Translations under genes and position numbers: made by a program
Notes under the pieces: generated by a model
What the model saw: only the letters and a program-made list of their open reading frames with translations
Told to the model about the DNA's origin: nothing
Database searches by the model: none
Part shown: piece by piece, positions 27,412 to 37,652 of the stretch
Layout of the letters: every line of letters begins with the position of its first letter
Position numbering within the stretch: position 1 is the stretch's first letter
NCBI GenBank assembly: GCA_035556735.1
Contig: DATMFF010000006.1
Span: 496,001-560,000, forward strand
DNA: 64,000 bases
DNA from: CANJBX01 sp035556735
GTDB taxonomy: Bacteria; Pseudomonadota; Alphaproteobacteria; Rhizobiales; Xanthobacteraceae
Direction: 5' to 3'

Positions 27412-27732
27412 TCAGTAGCAGACGCGCACCCGGCGGACACGCCAGCCGTAGCCGTCCCAGATGCGCTCGCGCCGCCAATGGCACGCCGGCCCGTAGACCG
27501 GCGCGGCCGGATAATAGGCGGGGGCGCCGTAATAAGCCGGCCCGCCATAATAGGCCGGATAGCCATACGACGGGCGCGTCGCGCCGGCGATCAGTGCACC
27601 GGCCGCGATGCCACCGATCACGCCGGCCGCGATTGCTGCGCCGCGGTTGCGCGCTTCAGCCGGCTTTGGAGCCGCCACTGCCGCAATGGCAACAGCGGCT
27701 GCCGCTGCAAGTGCCGTGAAAGTCCTGGTCAT
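27412..27732 (-). CDS. small secreted Gly/Pro/Tyr-rich protein, paralogue B
   Basis: 106 residues. The signal peptide is Ala/Val-rich, ending KPAEA. A glycine-zipper-like GVIGGIAAGALIAGA stretch follows. Then come repeated Tyr/Gly/Pro units (YPAYYGGPAYYGAPAYYP) and the tail ACHWRRERIWDGYGWRVRR...VCY. The C-terminal VCY is shared with the third paralogue at 51114-51392. Each protein has a Cys near RRER and, in two of the three, one near the C-terminus that could form a disulfide. Its own terminator follows. Function unknown. Confidence 0.8.
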   Translation of the reverse strand: MTRTFTALAAAAAVAIAAVAAPKPAEARNRGAAIAAGVIGGIAAGALIAGATRPSYGYPAYYGGPAYYGAPAYYPAAPVYGPACHWRRERIWDGYGWRVRRVRVCY

Positions 27733-27900
27733 GGTCGAACTCCGTGTGAGGGCCTGTGGGCCGCCTTCCATAACGTCTGAATTGATTTGGAGTTTCACTT
27801 AACTGTTGTGAACGCTGGCTGAACGGCGGGCCGTTTGCGGCCACATTACGAAAGTTTAAAGCGCCAGGCCGCCGCCACCGCGTTATCGCCGACGCGTGAC

Positions 27901-28344
27901 TCAAAGGCGCGCGATGCCGGCGTGGCCGACGAGCTTGGCGCGCAGACCGGCCAGATCGACCGGCTTGGGGACCTCGACGATCTTGAGGCGCAGGTCGCGC
28001 GCGGTCTCGATGGATTCCTCGCGCACCTGCGACGCCGTGCCGTTCATGATGATGAGCAGCACGTCGCCATTGGCGCGGGCAATGCCGCGCAGCACGCGTG
28101 CGCCGCTCTGGCCGCCGAGCGCGAGGTCGAGGGAGATGCAGTCGTACTTCTGTTGCGCGATGCGATCGGCGGCTTCATCGACGGTGGTGGCGGTGCTCAC
28201 GGTGTAGCCTGCCTTCTCACCGACCTTGCCGATCACCATGCGGTGAACCGGATCGTCATCGACCACTAGCAGGCGCAACGGCGATGTGTTGCTTGTGTGC
28301 AGCGGGGCGCTGGAAGCGACGACGCTCGCGACCTGCATGTCCAT
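27901..28344 (-). CDS. single-domain response regulator receiver protein
   Basis: 147 residues consisting of a receiver (REC) domain with a 22-residue N-terminal lead. The acidic triad is VVDDD near 27-31, the phosphoacceptor is Asp73 in SLDLALGG, the conserved Thr is T103 in MNGTAS, and the conserved Lys is K127 in VPKPVD. There is no output domain, so it works like CheY or as a phosphate relay, or binds a partner. No histidine kinase gene is adjacent. It is divergent from the PanE-like gene with about 300 bases between them. Confidence 0.88.
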   Translation of the reverse strand: MDMQVASVVASSAPLHTSNTSPLRLLVVDDDPVHRMVIGKVGEKAGYTVSTATTVDEAADRIAQQKYDCISLDLALGGQSGARVLRGIARANGDVLLIIMNGTASQVREESIETARDLRLKIVEVPKPVDLAGLRAKLVGHAGIARL

Positions 28345-28650
28345 GATCAGTCTCCCGGCGTCTTCGCCGAAAATGCGGAGCCAATCTAGGTAGGCCGGCT
28401 TTACGTGCCCTTAATTCGCGCCATGCGCATGCATGCATCGCCCGCGGTCGGATTCACGACGTGTAAAGCATAAGCGCGCGGCGAAGCGCGGCATCGCCGC
28501 AAATATCGTGCAGCGCCCGGCCTGCATCCGCAGTGATGTTCATGGCCGGCCGCGGCTGAGGTCGGCGCCGGGGACCGGGCCGCCACATGCGTTGACGAAT
28601 GGTTTCCAATGCCTATGATCCGCGCGCAACGGACAACCCCCGAAAACGCG
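28345..28650. other. divergent intergenic region between receiver gene and panE-like gene
   Basis: About 306 bases. It must contain promoters for both divergent genes. I see no gene, no strong hairpin and no convincing -35/-10 pair. An in-frame ATG at 28609 could extend the panE-like gene into it. Confidence 0.4.
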
Positions 28651-29571
28651 ATGCGCATCGGAATCATGGCGGCAGGCGCCGTCGGCGGCTATCTCGGCGC
28701 GCGGCTCGCAGCCGCGGACCACGATGTCGTTTTCTTTGCGCGCGGCGCGCACCTCGACGCCTTGCGCGCGAACGGACTCAAGATCGAGAGTCCGCTCGGC
28801 GATCTGCAGCTCAAGGTGCACGCCACCGACGATCCCGCGAGCGTCGAGCCGGTCGACGTCGTGGTCTTCGCGGTGAAGCTGTGGGACACGGAGAAGGCGG
28901 GGGTGCAGATCAAGCCGATCGTCACGTCCGATACGCGCGTCATCACGCTGCAGAATGGCGTCGACAGCGTCGAGCGCCTGGCGCCGATCCTCGGCGCGGA
29001 TGTCGTTGTCGGCGGCACCGCCGTGATCGCTACCGTGATCAAGACGCCGGGCGTGATCAGCCACAGCAGCCGCTTTGCGCAGATCAGATGCGGACGCGCC
29101 GACGGTCGTGACGATGCGAAGCTCTCCGCGTTCGTCGGCGCCGCGAGAAGCGCGGGCCTCGACATCACGTTGTCGGAATCGATCGAACGCGACCGCTGGG
29201 AGAAGTTCGTGTTTCTCGTCGGCCTGTCGGGTGCGACGGCGCTCACGCGCATGCCGATCGGGGCGGTGCTCGCCGATCCCGACACGCGCGCGTACTTCCG
29301 CGCATTGCTCGAGGAGGTCGTCGCGGTCGGGCGCGCGAAGGGCGTTTCGCTCGCGCCGGATTTCGGCGGGGATCGTTTCAACTATGCGCTCAGCGTGCCA
29401 TACGGCATGAAGGCGTCGCTGCTGCACGATCTCGAGCGAGGCAATCGCCTCGAAATCGACTGGCTGGCCGGGCATGTCGTGGAACTGGGCCGCGCTCTCG
29501 GCATTGAGGTACCGGCCAACACCGGCGTCTATGCCGCGCTCAAGCTTCACCGCCTGGGACGCGCGCCTTGA
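28651..29571 (+). CDS. 2-dehydropantoate 2-reductase family (PanE/ApbA-like)
   Basis: 306 residues. The N-terminal NADP fold starts MRIGIMAAGAVGGYLG; the first Gly of the usual GxGxxG is replaced, reading M-A-A-G-A-V-G-G. The catalytic-region Lys appears in VKLWDTEKAG near residue 75 and in WEKFVFLVG near 190. The substrate-site pattern HDLERGNRLEIDWLAG near 265-280 matches the family. PanE makes pantoate for coenzyme A, but genomes often carry several paralogues with other substrates, so I do not assign panE. No ribosome site is obvious before the ATG at 28651; the in-frame ATG at 28609 is an alternative. Confidence 0.83.
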   Translation: MRIGIMAAGAVGGYLGARLAAADHDVVFFARGAHLDALRANGLKIESPLGDLQLKVHATDDPASVEPVDVVVFAVKLWDTEKAGVQIKPIVTSDTRVITLQNGVDSVERLAPILGADVVVGGTAVIATVIKTPGVISHSSRFAQIRCGRADGRDDAKLSAFVGAARSAGLDITLSESIERDRWEKFVFLVGLSGATALTRMPIGAVLADPDTRAYFRALLEEVVAVGRAKGVSLAPDFGGDRFNYALSVPYGMKASLLHDLERGNRLEIDWLAGHVVELGRALGIEVPANTGVYAALKLHRLGRAP

Positions 29572-29645
29572 GGCGGTAGCGGCCTCATTCTTGCCCCGCA
29601 ATCTTGAGTAAATTCCCACACTCTTTCACAGCATAGGGATACCTG

Positions 29646-30356
29646 ATGATTCGTCATGCAGCACTGCTTGCCACGACCGTATTCGGTCTCACGGCGCCGG
29701 GACTCGTTCACGCCGGCACGCCTTACGACGCGCTGATTGCGCAGCACGCGGCGGCCAACGGCGTGCCGGTCGAGCTGGTCCACCGCGTGATCGTCCGCGA
29801 GAGCCGCTATAATCCGCGCGCCGTGAGCAAGGGCAATTACGGCATGATGCAGATCCGTCTGCAGACCGCGCGCGGCCTCGGCTACACCGGGACGGCGCAA
29901 GGCCTGCTCGATGCGAACACCAATCTCACCTACGCGGTGAAGTATCTCGCCGGCGCCTACCGCGTGGCCGGCGGCAACCACAGCCGCGCGGTCGCGCTCT
30001 ACGCCAGCGGCTACTATTACGCGGCCAAGCGCCGGGGCCTCGTGCCGAGCAATCCGGCCGGCATCACCACTGCGTCCTTCCCGGGCAGCTTCAATGCGGC
30101 GCCCACGCTGCAGCCGGCCGTGATGCGCGGTTCGCCCATGGCAGTGATGTCCGAGAGCGGCGCGCCGAGGCAGGCCTATGCGCCCGCGCCTCATCGTTCC
30201 GCACGTGCGGCGCGCACCAAACAGCCCGCTGCGCATTGGGCGGCGAAGGACCAGTCGCGTCCGGCCAACGTGACCAGCGGGTCGTGGAACCCATTTGCAG
30301 CGTCGACGCCGCCGCAGCAGCCGCGCCGCAGCGGGCGCAGCGGCCGTCAGGGCTAA
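29646..30356 (+). CDS. SLT-domain lytic transglycosylase
   Basis: 236 residues. A signal peptide (ending LVHAG near residue 24) is followed by a family 1 lytic transglycosylase domain. The catalytic acid Glu52 lies in VIVRESRYNP, then KGNYGMMQIRLQTARGLGY, and later the AVALYASGYYY segment. The final 85 residues are Ala/Pro/Arg/Ser-rich and low complexity, probably a flexible wall-interacting tail. It cuts peptidoglycan in the periplasm. It has a terminator shared with the convergent gene. Confidence 0.88.
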   Translation: MIRHAALLATTVFGLTAPGLVHAGTPYDALIAQHAAANGVPVELVHRVIVRESRYNPRAVSKGNYGMMQIRLQTARGLGYTGTAQGLLDANTNLTYAVKYLAGAYRVAGGNHSRAVALYASGYYYAAKRRGLVPSNPAGITTASFPGSFNAAPTLQPAVMRGSPMAVMSESGAPRQAYAPAPHRSARAARTKQPAAHWAAKDQSRPANVTSGSWNPFAASTPPQQPRRSGRSGRQG

Positions 30357-30381
30357 GGCAGCCTCATCCGATCAGATTACG

Positions 30382-30411
30382 AACGGGGCCGGCGAAAGCC
30401 GGCCCCGTTTG
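30382..30411. terminator. bidirectional hairpin between convergent genes
   Basis: A perfect 12-bp stem AACGGGGCCGGC / GCCGGCCCCGTT has a GAAA loop. It is followed by a short T-rich end on the + side and AA/TT on the - side. It sits between the stops of the transglycosylase and the unknown secreted protein gene, and can serve both. Confidence 0.75.
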
Positions 30412-30448
30412 CATGTGCGCCGTCGCTGCAGCGGAAAGACCGGCGCGG

Positions 30449-31180
30449 TCACGGCCCGAACACGTTTCGCCACGTGCCGTCGGGGTTGATGATCTCCCGC
30501 GTCAGCGCCAGCGACACCCGCGCATTCTCCTTCGCAATGAAGACGTCGTACGTGCGGAATTCCGAATTGTCGTGCGCGGTCACGCGCAAGTCCTTCGGCA
30601 CGTTGACGAGATAGACCGTGAACCGGTCGCTCGCGAAGTAGATCGCGCCCGAGAACGTCAGGTCGTCGTTCACGTCGAAGGGAATGCTGTAGCGCCTGAA
30701 GCCTCCGTCGAAGGGGGACAGCGTCCTTTCCACCAGCCAGGGAACGTCGGAGGAGACCTTCCAGGCCGGCCCGACGAAGCGGGGCAGGATCGGCACCTCG
30801 GTCTCCGCGTCTGCGCTGCCGGTGAAACGCCTGATTGTGAGGATGTAGCGGCACTGCCGCGTCTCGAACGCGATGCGCATCGCGTTGGAGAGCTGCTCCT
30901 TGACAAGATAGAGCTTGGTCGTGGCGCCCGTCTCGTGCTGCGGAATGAGCAGGCGGAACTTGCCCGCGACGGAATCGATCAAGGCGGTCAACGTTGGGCA
31001 GACATCGCCATACGTGGAGTTGAAGTGGACATCCTTCAGACGGTCGCCCTGCGCCTCGGCAAGCCGCTCGCGCTCCACCAATGTGCTCGCGGCCACTGGG
31101 GCGGTCGCCATCATGATGCCCGCGAGCAGGGCGGAGATAAGACGCTGGCTGCAGCAAAATTTGGAGTTGGCGCTGCTCAT
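30449..31180 (-). CDS. secreted hypothetical protein
   Basis: 243 residues with a likely signal peptide (hydrophobic LISALLAGIMMATAPVAAS, cut near residue 31). The mature part has two close Cys residues in GDVCPTLT and RQCRYIL that could pair, and many beta-like segments. No known domain is recognised. The ATG at 31180 follows AAGGCCGAC. It lies 18 bases after another unknown gene (31199-31708) read in the same direction, so they are probably co-transcribed. Base composition drops toward the upstream gene, which hints at acquisition as a pair; this is inference. Confidence 0.7.
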   Translation of the reverse strand: MSSANSKFCCSQRLISALLAGIMMATAPVAASTLVERERLAEAQGDRLKDVHFNSTYGDVCPTLTALIDSVAGKFRLLIPQHETGATTKLYLVKEQLSNAMRIAFETRQCRYILTIRRFTGSADAETEVPILPRFVGPAWKVSSDVPWLVERTLSPFDGGFRRYSIPFDVNDDLTFSGAIYFASDRFTVYLVNVPKDLRVTAHDNSEFRTYDVFIAKENARVSLALTREIINPDGTWRNVFGP

Positions 31181-31198
31181 GTGTCGGCCTTGCGCGCG

Positions 31199-31708
31199 CT
31201 ATCGGCCTAGTGGCCGAATAACGAGCCCCGTTCGGGTGTCAATTTTGATGCTGTCACCTTCATTTACGTCAAACGAGAAAGCATCATAGTTGTCATCGTT
31301 CATTGTGATGACTTTGCCATTGGTAACTGTCGCAATGCCGTTATCCACCGTGACCGTTGCGCCAGGAAGTATCCCAGTGACCACTTTGCTTTCTCGGCTT
31401 CGAAATATCCTGTCCGGATGTCTCTCATTCAGGCGCAGCAACTCGCCGAGCGCATCGTTTGGATCGAGCTGCAGTCGGTTCATTCGTATACGGCGAAGGC
31501 TCGTCTGCGGGTTATCGAGGGCGCCAATCTGTTTCGAGAAATTGGCAGCTTGTGCCAGATGGGTCGTGGGCTGATACATTGGTGCTGGCGGTCTGACCGG
31601 AGCACGCGAGGACGCTCCATAATCGGACGCCGGCGCGGGATCGACGGTCGATTGAAGGCTGGCGGGAGACATGCGTCCGTTGAGCGAAGAGAGTTTCGAG
31701 AAGGCCAT
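31199..31708 (-). CDS. hypothetical protein in a low-G+C stretch
   Basis: 169 residues from the ATG at 31708. The N-terminal 60 residues are Ser/Pro/Ala-rich and probably unstructured. A middle helical stretch (LDPNDALGELLRLNER) follows. The C-terminal 60 residues alternate short beta-like Val/Thr segments: TVTVDNGIATVTNGKVI, then a DDNYDAFSFDV segment. There is no signal peptide or known domain. The gene is visibly poorer in G+C than its surroundings, with runs of T and A unusual for this genome, which suggests transfer. A ribosome site is weak (GGGT 8 bases upstream). Confidence 0.65.
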   Translation of the reverse strand: MAFSKLSSLNGRMSPASLQSTVDPAPASDYGASSRAPVRPPAPMYQPTTHLAQAANFSKQIGALDNPQTSLRRIRMNRLQLDPNDALGELLRLNERHPDRIFRSRESKVVTGILPGATVTVDNGIATVTNGKVITMNDDNYDAFSFDVNEGDSIKIDTRTGLVIRPLGR

Positions 31709-31916
31709 TTGACACCCATCGTTTATTAGAACATAACATGAACATGCAGTCAATTTCGCCGTCAATCAAGGCGGGCGGTCGGTGATGTGAACTCCTGGGA
31801 AAAGCGGGCAGCCGGCGTGCTCTGATGGCAGACTGCGCCTGCCGCTTCGCATCGCGAATGCCTCACGTTCACTTGCGGCGAAAACAAGAGCTTCGAGCGC
31901 TTGCTCGCTCCGCATG

Positions 31917-31944
31917 TTGACACACTCGCCTTCGGGCCTACATT
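31917..31944 (+). promoter_or_regulatory. sigma-70-type promoter of the thiamine operon
   Basis: A perfect -35 box TTGACA at 31917-31922 is followed by 16 bases and then TACATT at 31939-31944 (four of six consensus bases). Transcription would start near 31951, just at the 5' edge of the TPP riboswitch, which supports the call. Confidence 0.7.
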
Positions 31945-31952
31945 AACGGCGT

Positions 31953-32062
31953 TCCGAGGGGAGCTCCGAAAGGGAGCTGAGAGTTCGCCGGTCCGCACGC
32001 GTGCAGGACATCGCGGAAACCCTTCGAACCTGATCCGGGTCATGCCGGCGAAGGGACGGGAA
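31953..32062 (+). promoter_or_regulatory. TPP riboswitch (THI element)
   Basis: The conserved THI-box blocks are present in order. AGGGAGCTGAGAG lies at 31971-31983; its CTGAGA binds the pyrimidine of TPP. ACCCTTCGAACCTGATCCGG then GTCATGCCGGCGAAGGGA spans about 32019-32055 and forms the pyrophosphate sensor and closing helix. The 3' strand runs into the G/A-rich ribosome site of thiO (GGGACGGGA), so TPP binding probably hides this site and stops translation, as in many Gram-negative bacteria. It stands 3 bases before the thiO ATG. Confidence 0.92.
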
Positions 32063-32064
32063 TC

Positions 32065-33087
32065 ATGCAGTCAAGCGAAGCCTGCGCGCGCAGTCCGGCA
32101 TCCGTCCATGTGATCGGCGCCGGTGTTGCGGGGACCTGGCAGGCTCTTCAGTTCGCCAAGGCGGGATATGAGGTCGCGCTCTACGAGCGCGGCGATGCCG
32201 CCATGGCGCAGTCCACCGGCCATTGGGCGGGCGGCATGCTGGCGCCTTATTGCGAGAGCGAGGCGGCGGAGCCGGTGATCGCGCGGCTCGGCCTGCGCTC
32301 GCTCGACCTGTGGCGCGAGACGCTGCCCGATACCCCGTTCAACGGCTCGCTGGTCGTCGCGCATGCGCGTGATCGCGCCGACCTCGCACGCTTCGCACGC
32401 CTGACGCCGGGACACGAGCGCATCGACGCCGCGGCGATCGCGACGCTGGAGCCCGATCTCGCCGGACGTTTCGGTGAAGGCCTGTTCTTTCCTGCCGAAG
32501 GTCATGTCGATCCGCGCCGCGTGCTCCCGGCGCTGCATGCGGTCCTGCGCGAGCAGGGCGTGCCGGTCGCGTTCGGCGTCGAGCCGGACGTGGAGGCGCT
32601 CGAGGGAACGGTGATCGACTGCCGCGGCATGGCGGCGCGCGAGGACGCGCCCGAGCTGCGCGGGGTCAAGGGCGAGATGATCGTCATCGAGACGCGCGAG
32701 ATCGCGCTCTCGCGCCCGATACGGGTGCTGCATCCGCGCTGGTCGCTCTACGTCGTGCCGCGCGAGCGGCACCGCTTCTTCATCGGCGCGACCTCGATCG
32801 AGGCGGAGGACGAGGGCGTGAGCGTGCGCTCCGCGCTGGAGCTGCTCACCGCAGCCTACGCCGTGCACCCGGCGTTCGGCGAGGCGCGTATCCTCGAATT
32901 CGGCGCCGCGCTGCGCCCGGCGTTCCCCGACAACCTGCCGCGCGTCGCGGTGAGCGGGCGGCGCATCGGCGTGAACGGACTCTACCGCCACGGCTTCCTG
33001 CTGGCGCCAGCACTTGCGGAGCTGACGGTCGCGCATGTGCACGACGGCTACACAGACAATGAGGTGGTGCGATGCACGTCGTTGTGA
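32065..33087 (+). CDS. thiO: glycine/D-amino-acid oxidase ThiO (thiamine thiazole branch)
   Basis: 340 residues with an N-terminal FAD fold, VHVIGAGVAGTWQALQFAKAG near residues 12-32, and an Arg/Tyr-rich FAD-binding C-terminus ending near GLYRHGFLLAPALAE. ThiO oxidises glycine to dehydroglycine (iminoacetate), the C2-N source for the thiazole ring in aerobic bacteria. It is the first gene after the TPP riboswitch. Its end overlaps thiS by 16 bases. The neighbourhood makes ThiO far more likely than a general DadA-type oxidase. Confidence 0.9.
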   Translation: MQSSEACARSPASVHVIGAGVAGTWQALQFAKAGYEVALYERGDAAMAQSTGHWAGGMLAPYCESEAAEPVIARLGLRSLDLWRETLPDTPFNGSLVVAHARDRADLARFARLTPGHERIDAAAIATLEPDLAGRFGEGLFFPAEGHVDPRRVLPALHAVLREQGVPVAFGVEPDVEALEGTVIDCRGMAAREDAPELRGVKGEMIVIETREIALSRPIRVLHPRWSLYVVPRERHRFFIGATSIEAEDEGVSVRSALELLTAAYAVHPAFGEARILEFGAALRPAFPDNLPRVAVSGRRIGVNGLYRHGFLLAPALAELTVAHVHDGYTDNEVVRCTSL

Positions 33088-33269
33088 ACGGCCGGCGCAC
33101 GGAGACGGCGGCTGCGGATCTGCCGACGCTGCTGCGCGAGCTCGAGTACGAGGGCGAGCACATGGCCATCGCGGTGAACAGCCGCGTGGTGCCGCGTGCA
33201 CGCTGGGGCGAGACCGCGCTCAGCGCGGGCGACGAGATCGAAGTGCTGACGCCGCGGCAGGGCGGGTGA
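33072..33269 (+). CDS. thiS: sulfur carrier protein ThiS
   Basis: 65 residues with the ubiquitin-like fold of ThiS: it opens MHVVVNGR, has IAVNSRVVPR in the middle and GDEIEVLTPRQGG at the end. The C-terminal Gly-Gly is the site where thiocarboxylate is formed to deliver sulfur to ThiG. The start lies inside the thiO end, 16 bases before its stop, and the next gene begins 6 bases after its own stop. The adenylating partner ThiF is not in the window and must be encoded elsewhere. Confidence 0.93.
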   Translation: MHVVVNGRRTETAAADLPTLLRELEYEGEHMAIAVNSRVVPRARWGETALSAGDEIEVLTPRQGG

Positions 33270-33274
33270 GCGCA

Positions 33275-34066
33275 ATGGGCGAGATGGTCATGTTCTACGG
33301 CAAGGAATTTTCCTCGCGCCTGCTGATCGGCTCGGCGCTCTATCCCTCGCCGGCGATCATGCAGCAGGCGATCCGCGCCGCGGGCGCGCAGATCGTGACC
33401 GTATCGCTGCGCCGCGAGACGGCCGGCGGCAAGGTCGGCAGCAATTTCTGGTCGCTGATCCGCGAGCTCGACGTCAGCGTGCTGCCCAACACCGCCGGCT
33501 GCCGCAGCGTGCGCGAGGCGGTGACGACGGCGCAGCTCGCGCGCGAACTGTTCGGCACGAGCTGGATCAAGCTCGAAGTGATCGGCGACGACGAGACGCT
33601 GCAGCCCGACGTCGTCGGCCTCGTCGAGGCGGCGATCACCCTGATCAAGGATGGCTTCGAAGTATTTCCCTATTGCAGCGAGGACCTCACGGTGGCGCTG
33701 CGCCTGCGCGACGCCGGCTGCCGCGTGATCATGCCTTGGGCGGCGCCGATCGGCAGCGCGCGCGGCCTGATCAACCGCGACGCGCTCAAGCTGTTGCGCG
33801 CGCGCCTGCCCGACGTGACGCTGGTCGTCGACGCCGGCCTCGGCGCGCCCTCGCATGCGGCCGAGGCGCTCGAGCTCGGCTACGACGCGGTGCTGCTCAA
33901 CACCGCCGTCGCCAAGGCCGGCGATCCGGTCGCCATGGCGACAGCGTTCCGCCTCGCGGTCGAGGCCGGCCGCACGGCTTACGAGGCGGGCCTCATGGGC
34001 CCGCGCGATTTCGCTTCTCCCTCAACTCCTGTCGTCGGGACACCGTTCTGGCATGCCGTATCCTGA
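33275..34066 (+). CDS. thiG: thiazole synthase ThiG
   Basis: 263 residues, a TIM-barrel enzyme joining 1-deoxy-D-xylulose 5-phosphate, dehydroglycine and ThiS-thiocarboxylate into thiazole phosphate. The Schiff-base lysine is K99 in SWIKLEVIGDD. The phosphate-site motifs MPWAAPIGSARGL near 153-165 and DAGLGAPSHA near 190 are present. The usual E of VIGD and the NTAVAKAGDP stretch also match. The ATG at 33275 is 5 bases after the thiS stop. Its end overlaps the thiE start by 14 bases. Confidence 0.94.
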   Translation: MGEMVMFYGKEFSSRLLIGSALYPSPAIMQQAIRAAGAQIVTVSLRRETAGGKVGSNFWSLIRELDVSVLPNTAGCRSVREAVTTAQLARELFGTSWIKLEVIGDDETLQPDVVGLVEAAITLIKDGFEVFPYCSEDLTVALRLRDAGCRVIMPWAAPIGSARGLINRDALKLLRARLPDVTLVVDAGLGAPSHAAEALELGYDAVLLNTAVAKAGDPVAMATAFRLAVEAGRTAYEAGLMGPRDFASPSTPVVGTPFWHAVS

Positions 34067-34673
34067 TCCCTTCTATCCCGTCGTGGACAGCGTGGGCTGG
34101 GTCAAGCGCCTGGCCGTCCTCAGCGTCGGCACCGTGCAGCTGCGCGTGAAGGACCTTACCCACGAGCAGGCTGTATACGTCGTGCGCGAGGCGTTGGCCG
34201 CGGTCGCGCATGCGGGCAGCGGCATGAAGCTCGTCATCAACGACTACTGGCGTGCGGCGATCGAGGCCAAGGCGCAACACGTCCATCTCGGCCAGGAGGA
34301 CCTCGCCGAGGCCGATGTCGACGAGATCCGCCGCGCCGGCCTCACGCTCGGCCTCTCGACGCACGATGAGGCCGAACTCGACACCGCGCTGCGTCACGAC
34401 CCGGATTATATCGCGCTCGGGCCGATCTACCCGACCACCCTCAAGGTCATGCGCTTCGGCCCGCAGGGGCTCGAACGCATCACCGAATGGAAGCAGCGAA
34501 TCGGCGACATCCCGCTCGTCGCCATCGGCGGCATCACGCTGGAGCGCGCGGCCGGCGTCTATGCCGCCGGCGCGGATTCCATCGCCGTCGTCAGCGACGT
34601 CACCCAGAACAGCGATCCGGACGCGCGCGTGCGCGCCTGGCTCCAACTTCGGGCCACCCGAGCGGTGGCGTAA
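34053..34673 (+). CDS. thiE: thiamine phosphate synthase ThiE
   Basis: 206 residues; couples the thiazole and pyrimidine phosphates into thiamine monophosphate. Typical motifs are GTVQLRVKDL near residues 26-35, HVHLGQEDL near 75-83, GLSTHDEAEL near 100-109, YIALGPIYPTT near 120-130 and AIGGITLE near 160-167. The ATG at 34053 lies inside thiG; the upstream frame is out of register with family N-termini. The gene is followed by 65 bases and then thiC with its own strong ribosome site. Confidence 0.92.
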   Translation: MPYPDPFYPVVDSVGWVKRLAVLSVGTVQLRVKDLTHEQAVYVVREALAAVAHAGSGMKLVINDYWRAAIEAKAQHVHLGQEDLAEADVDEIRRAGLTLGLSTHDEAELDTALRHDPDYIALGPIYPTTLKVMRFGPQGLERITEWKQRIGDIPLVAIGGITLERAAGVYAAGADSIAVVSDVTQNSDPDARVRAWLQLRATRAVA

Positions 34674-34738
34674 CTGAGCGTGATCCGGAAACGCGGATTT
34701 GCCTTATCGCGCTCACACGACTTACAGGAGGACACCCC

Positions 34739-36637
<1,899 letters not shown>

Positions 36638-36680
36638 CCCCCGGCCTTGGGCGATCATCATTGCGCCAATGATTTCGACG

Positions 36681-36713
36681 GCACCGGCGCCCGCGAGGCG
36701 CCGGTGCTTTTTT
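36681..36713 (+). terminator. intrinsic terminator of the thiamine operon
   Basis: A perfect 11-bp stem GCACCGGCGCC / GGCGCCGGTGC has a 5-base loop CGCGA and is followed by six T residues. It lies 44 bases after the thiC stop. Confidence 0.93.
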
Positions 36714-36987
36714 CGTAGCGCGCGGGCGGTTTGTTGGAATGCGGCCTGCGCGCAAATCGGCCTGTCTGGTGGGTGGGGGTTGCCCTCGGCCGAGCTCCTA
36801 AAGAAATCGCTTGTCGTCACCAACGAGCAGGTCGCGAATGGCGTTTGCCACCGGAAAGCCGTAGCCCTGTCGCCCGTTGTCCCAGGACAGGCAAGGAACA
36901 CTGTGTCAATCGCAAGTTGCCGGCGGTCCGGGCGCGGGCCGTGTCCAGCGGCTTGCTTGCGAAGACCCGTCCGATACAAGCTGCCGT
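36714..36987. other. non-coding stretch after the thiamine operon
   Basis: About 270 bases (350 counted from the thiC stop). I see no gene, hairpin or promoter that I can support. Frames that cross it are Arg/Pro-rich and lack ribosome sites. Confidence 0.45.
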
Positions 36988-37269
36988 ATGTCCCGACGCG
37001 TCTCGATCGCTTCCTTTGTCGTCAGCGGCCTGCTGTGGGCCGTCCTCGGCGCGATCATCCTTCCGATCCTCGCCTTCCTCTTCGTGCTGATCGTCAATCA
37101 GTTCGACCCGCGCTGCGGCACGCCGGGCGATTCCGGCGGCTGCGAGATGGGGCTGCTGGTGGCGGCGGTCGTCGCCGTGCTCCCCGGCGCGGGCATCGGT
37201 TTGCTGCTCGGGCTGCTGCGCGCATGGTGGCGGGCGCGGCGCGCGATGGTGTCGAGCGCGCGCGGCTGA
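36988..37269 (+). CDS. small two-span membrane protein
   Basis: 93 residues from the ATG at 36988. There are two hydrophobic spans: about residues 9-33 (VVSGLLWAVLGAIILPILAF) and 53-78 (Leu/Val/Ala/Gly-rich). Between them is a short loop with two Cys (PRCGTPGDSGGCE), and a basic Arg-rich tail follows. It has no family I recognise. Charge distribution suggests both ends are cytoplasmic. A longer frame upstream lacks coding character. It converges with the next gene, 13 bases away. Confidence 0.6.
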   Translation: MSRRVSIASFVVSGLLWAVLGAIILPILAFLFVLIVNQFDPRCGTPGDSGGCEMGLLVAAVVAVLPGAGIGLLLGLLRAWWRARRAMVSSARG

Positions 37270-37282
37270 GAGTGCCGCTTGG

Positions 37283-37519
37283 CTACCTGCGGTCCCGGTA
37301 GAGGCCCCACACTGCGATCAGCGCGGTGATGGTCGCCAGCAGGAACAGTCCCGACAACCATGTGCCCTCGATCGCCCATTGCATGTAGCGCGCGAGGTCG
37401 TAGAGCACGTAGGCGGCGAAAGTGAACGCAAGACCGTACATGTAGGGCCTGCCCTGCACGGCGGTCATCACCGCGATAACCGCCACGGCGGCTTCGAGGA
37501 CGATCGAGACGATCAGCAT
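37283..37519 (-). CDS. small hydrophobic membrane protein
   Basis: 78 residues with three likely membrane spans (about 3-20, 28-44 and 54-73) and a basic end YRDRR. The hydrophobic pattern with Trp/Tyr at span edges looks real. No family recognised. It is convergent with the preceding small membrane protein gene. Confidence 0.6.
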   Translation of the reverse strand: MLIVSIVLEAAVAVIAVMTAVQGRPYMYGLAFTFAAYVLYDLARYMQWAIEGTWLSGLFLLATITALIAVWGLYRDRR

Positions 37520-37652
37520 GCCGGCAGCATAGCCCGATTCGGCCGGTTGGCGACGCGGCGCAAGGTGCTCAATGCGGCCGCAAGGCGCTCACGTTCGTCA
37601 AGTGAGCGCCTTGCGCACCTTGCAGTGTTTTGAAGGGTGCTAAGGTCAGGCC

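Larger units (their letters stand above)
31709..32064. other. divergent intergenic region upstream of the thiamine operon
   Basis: 356 bases. The left 200 bases are A+T-rich and hold the unidentified promoter of the leftward hypothetical pair. The right half holds the thiamine operon promoter (31917-31944) and the TPP riboswitch. No gene is seen. Confidence 0.6.

Noticed and set aside
28651..29571. Naming the reductase panE
   Set aside because: The glycine motif is altered and no panB or panC is adjacent; paralogues with other substrates are common.
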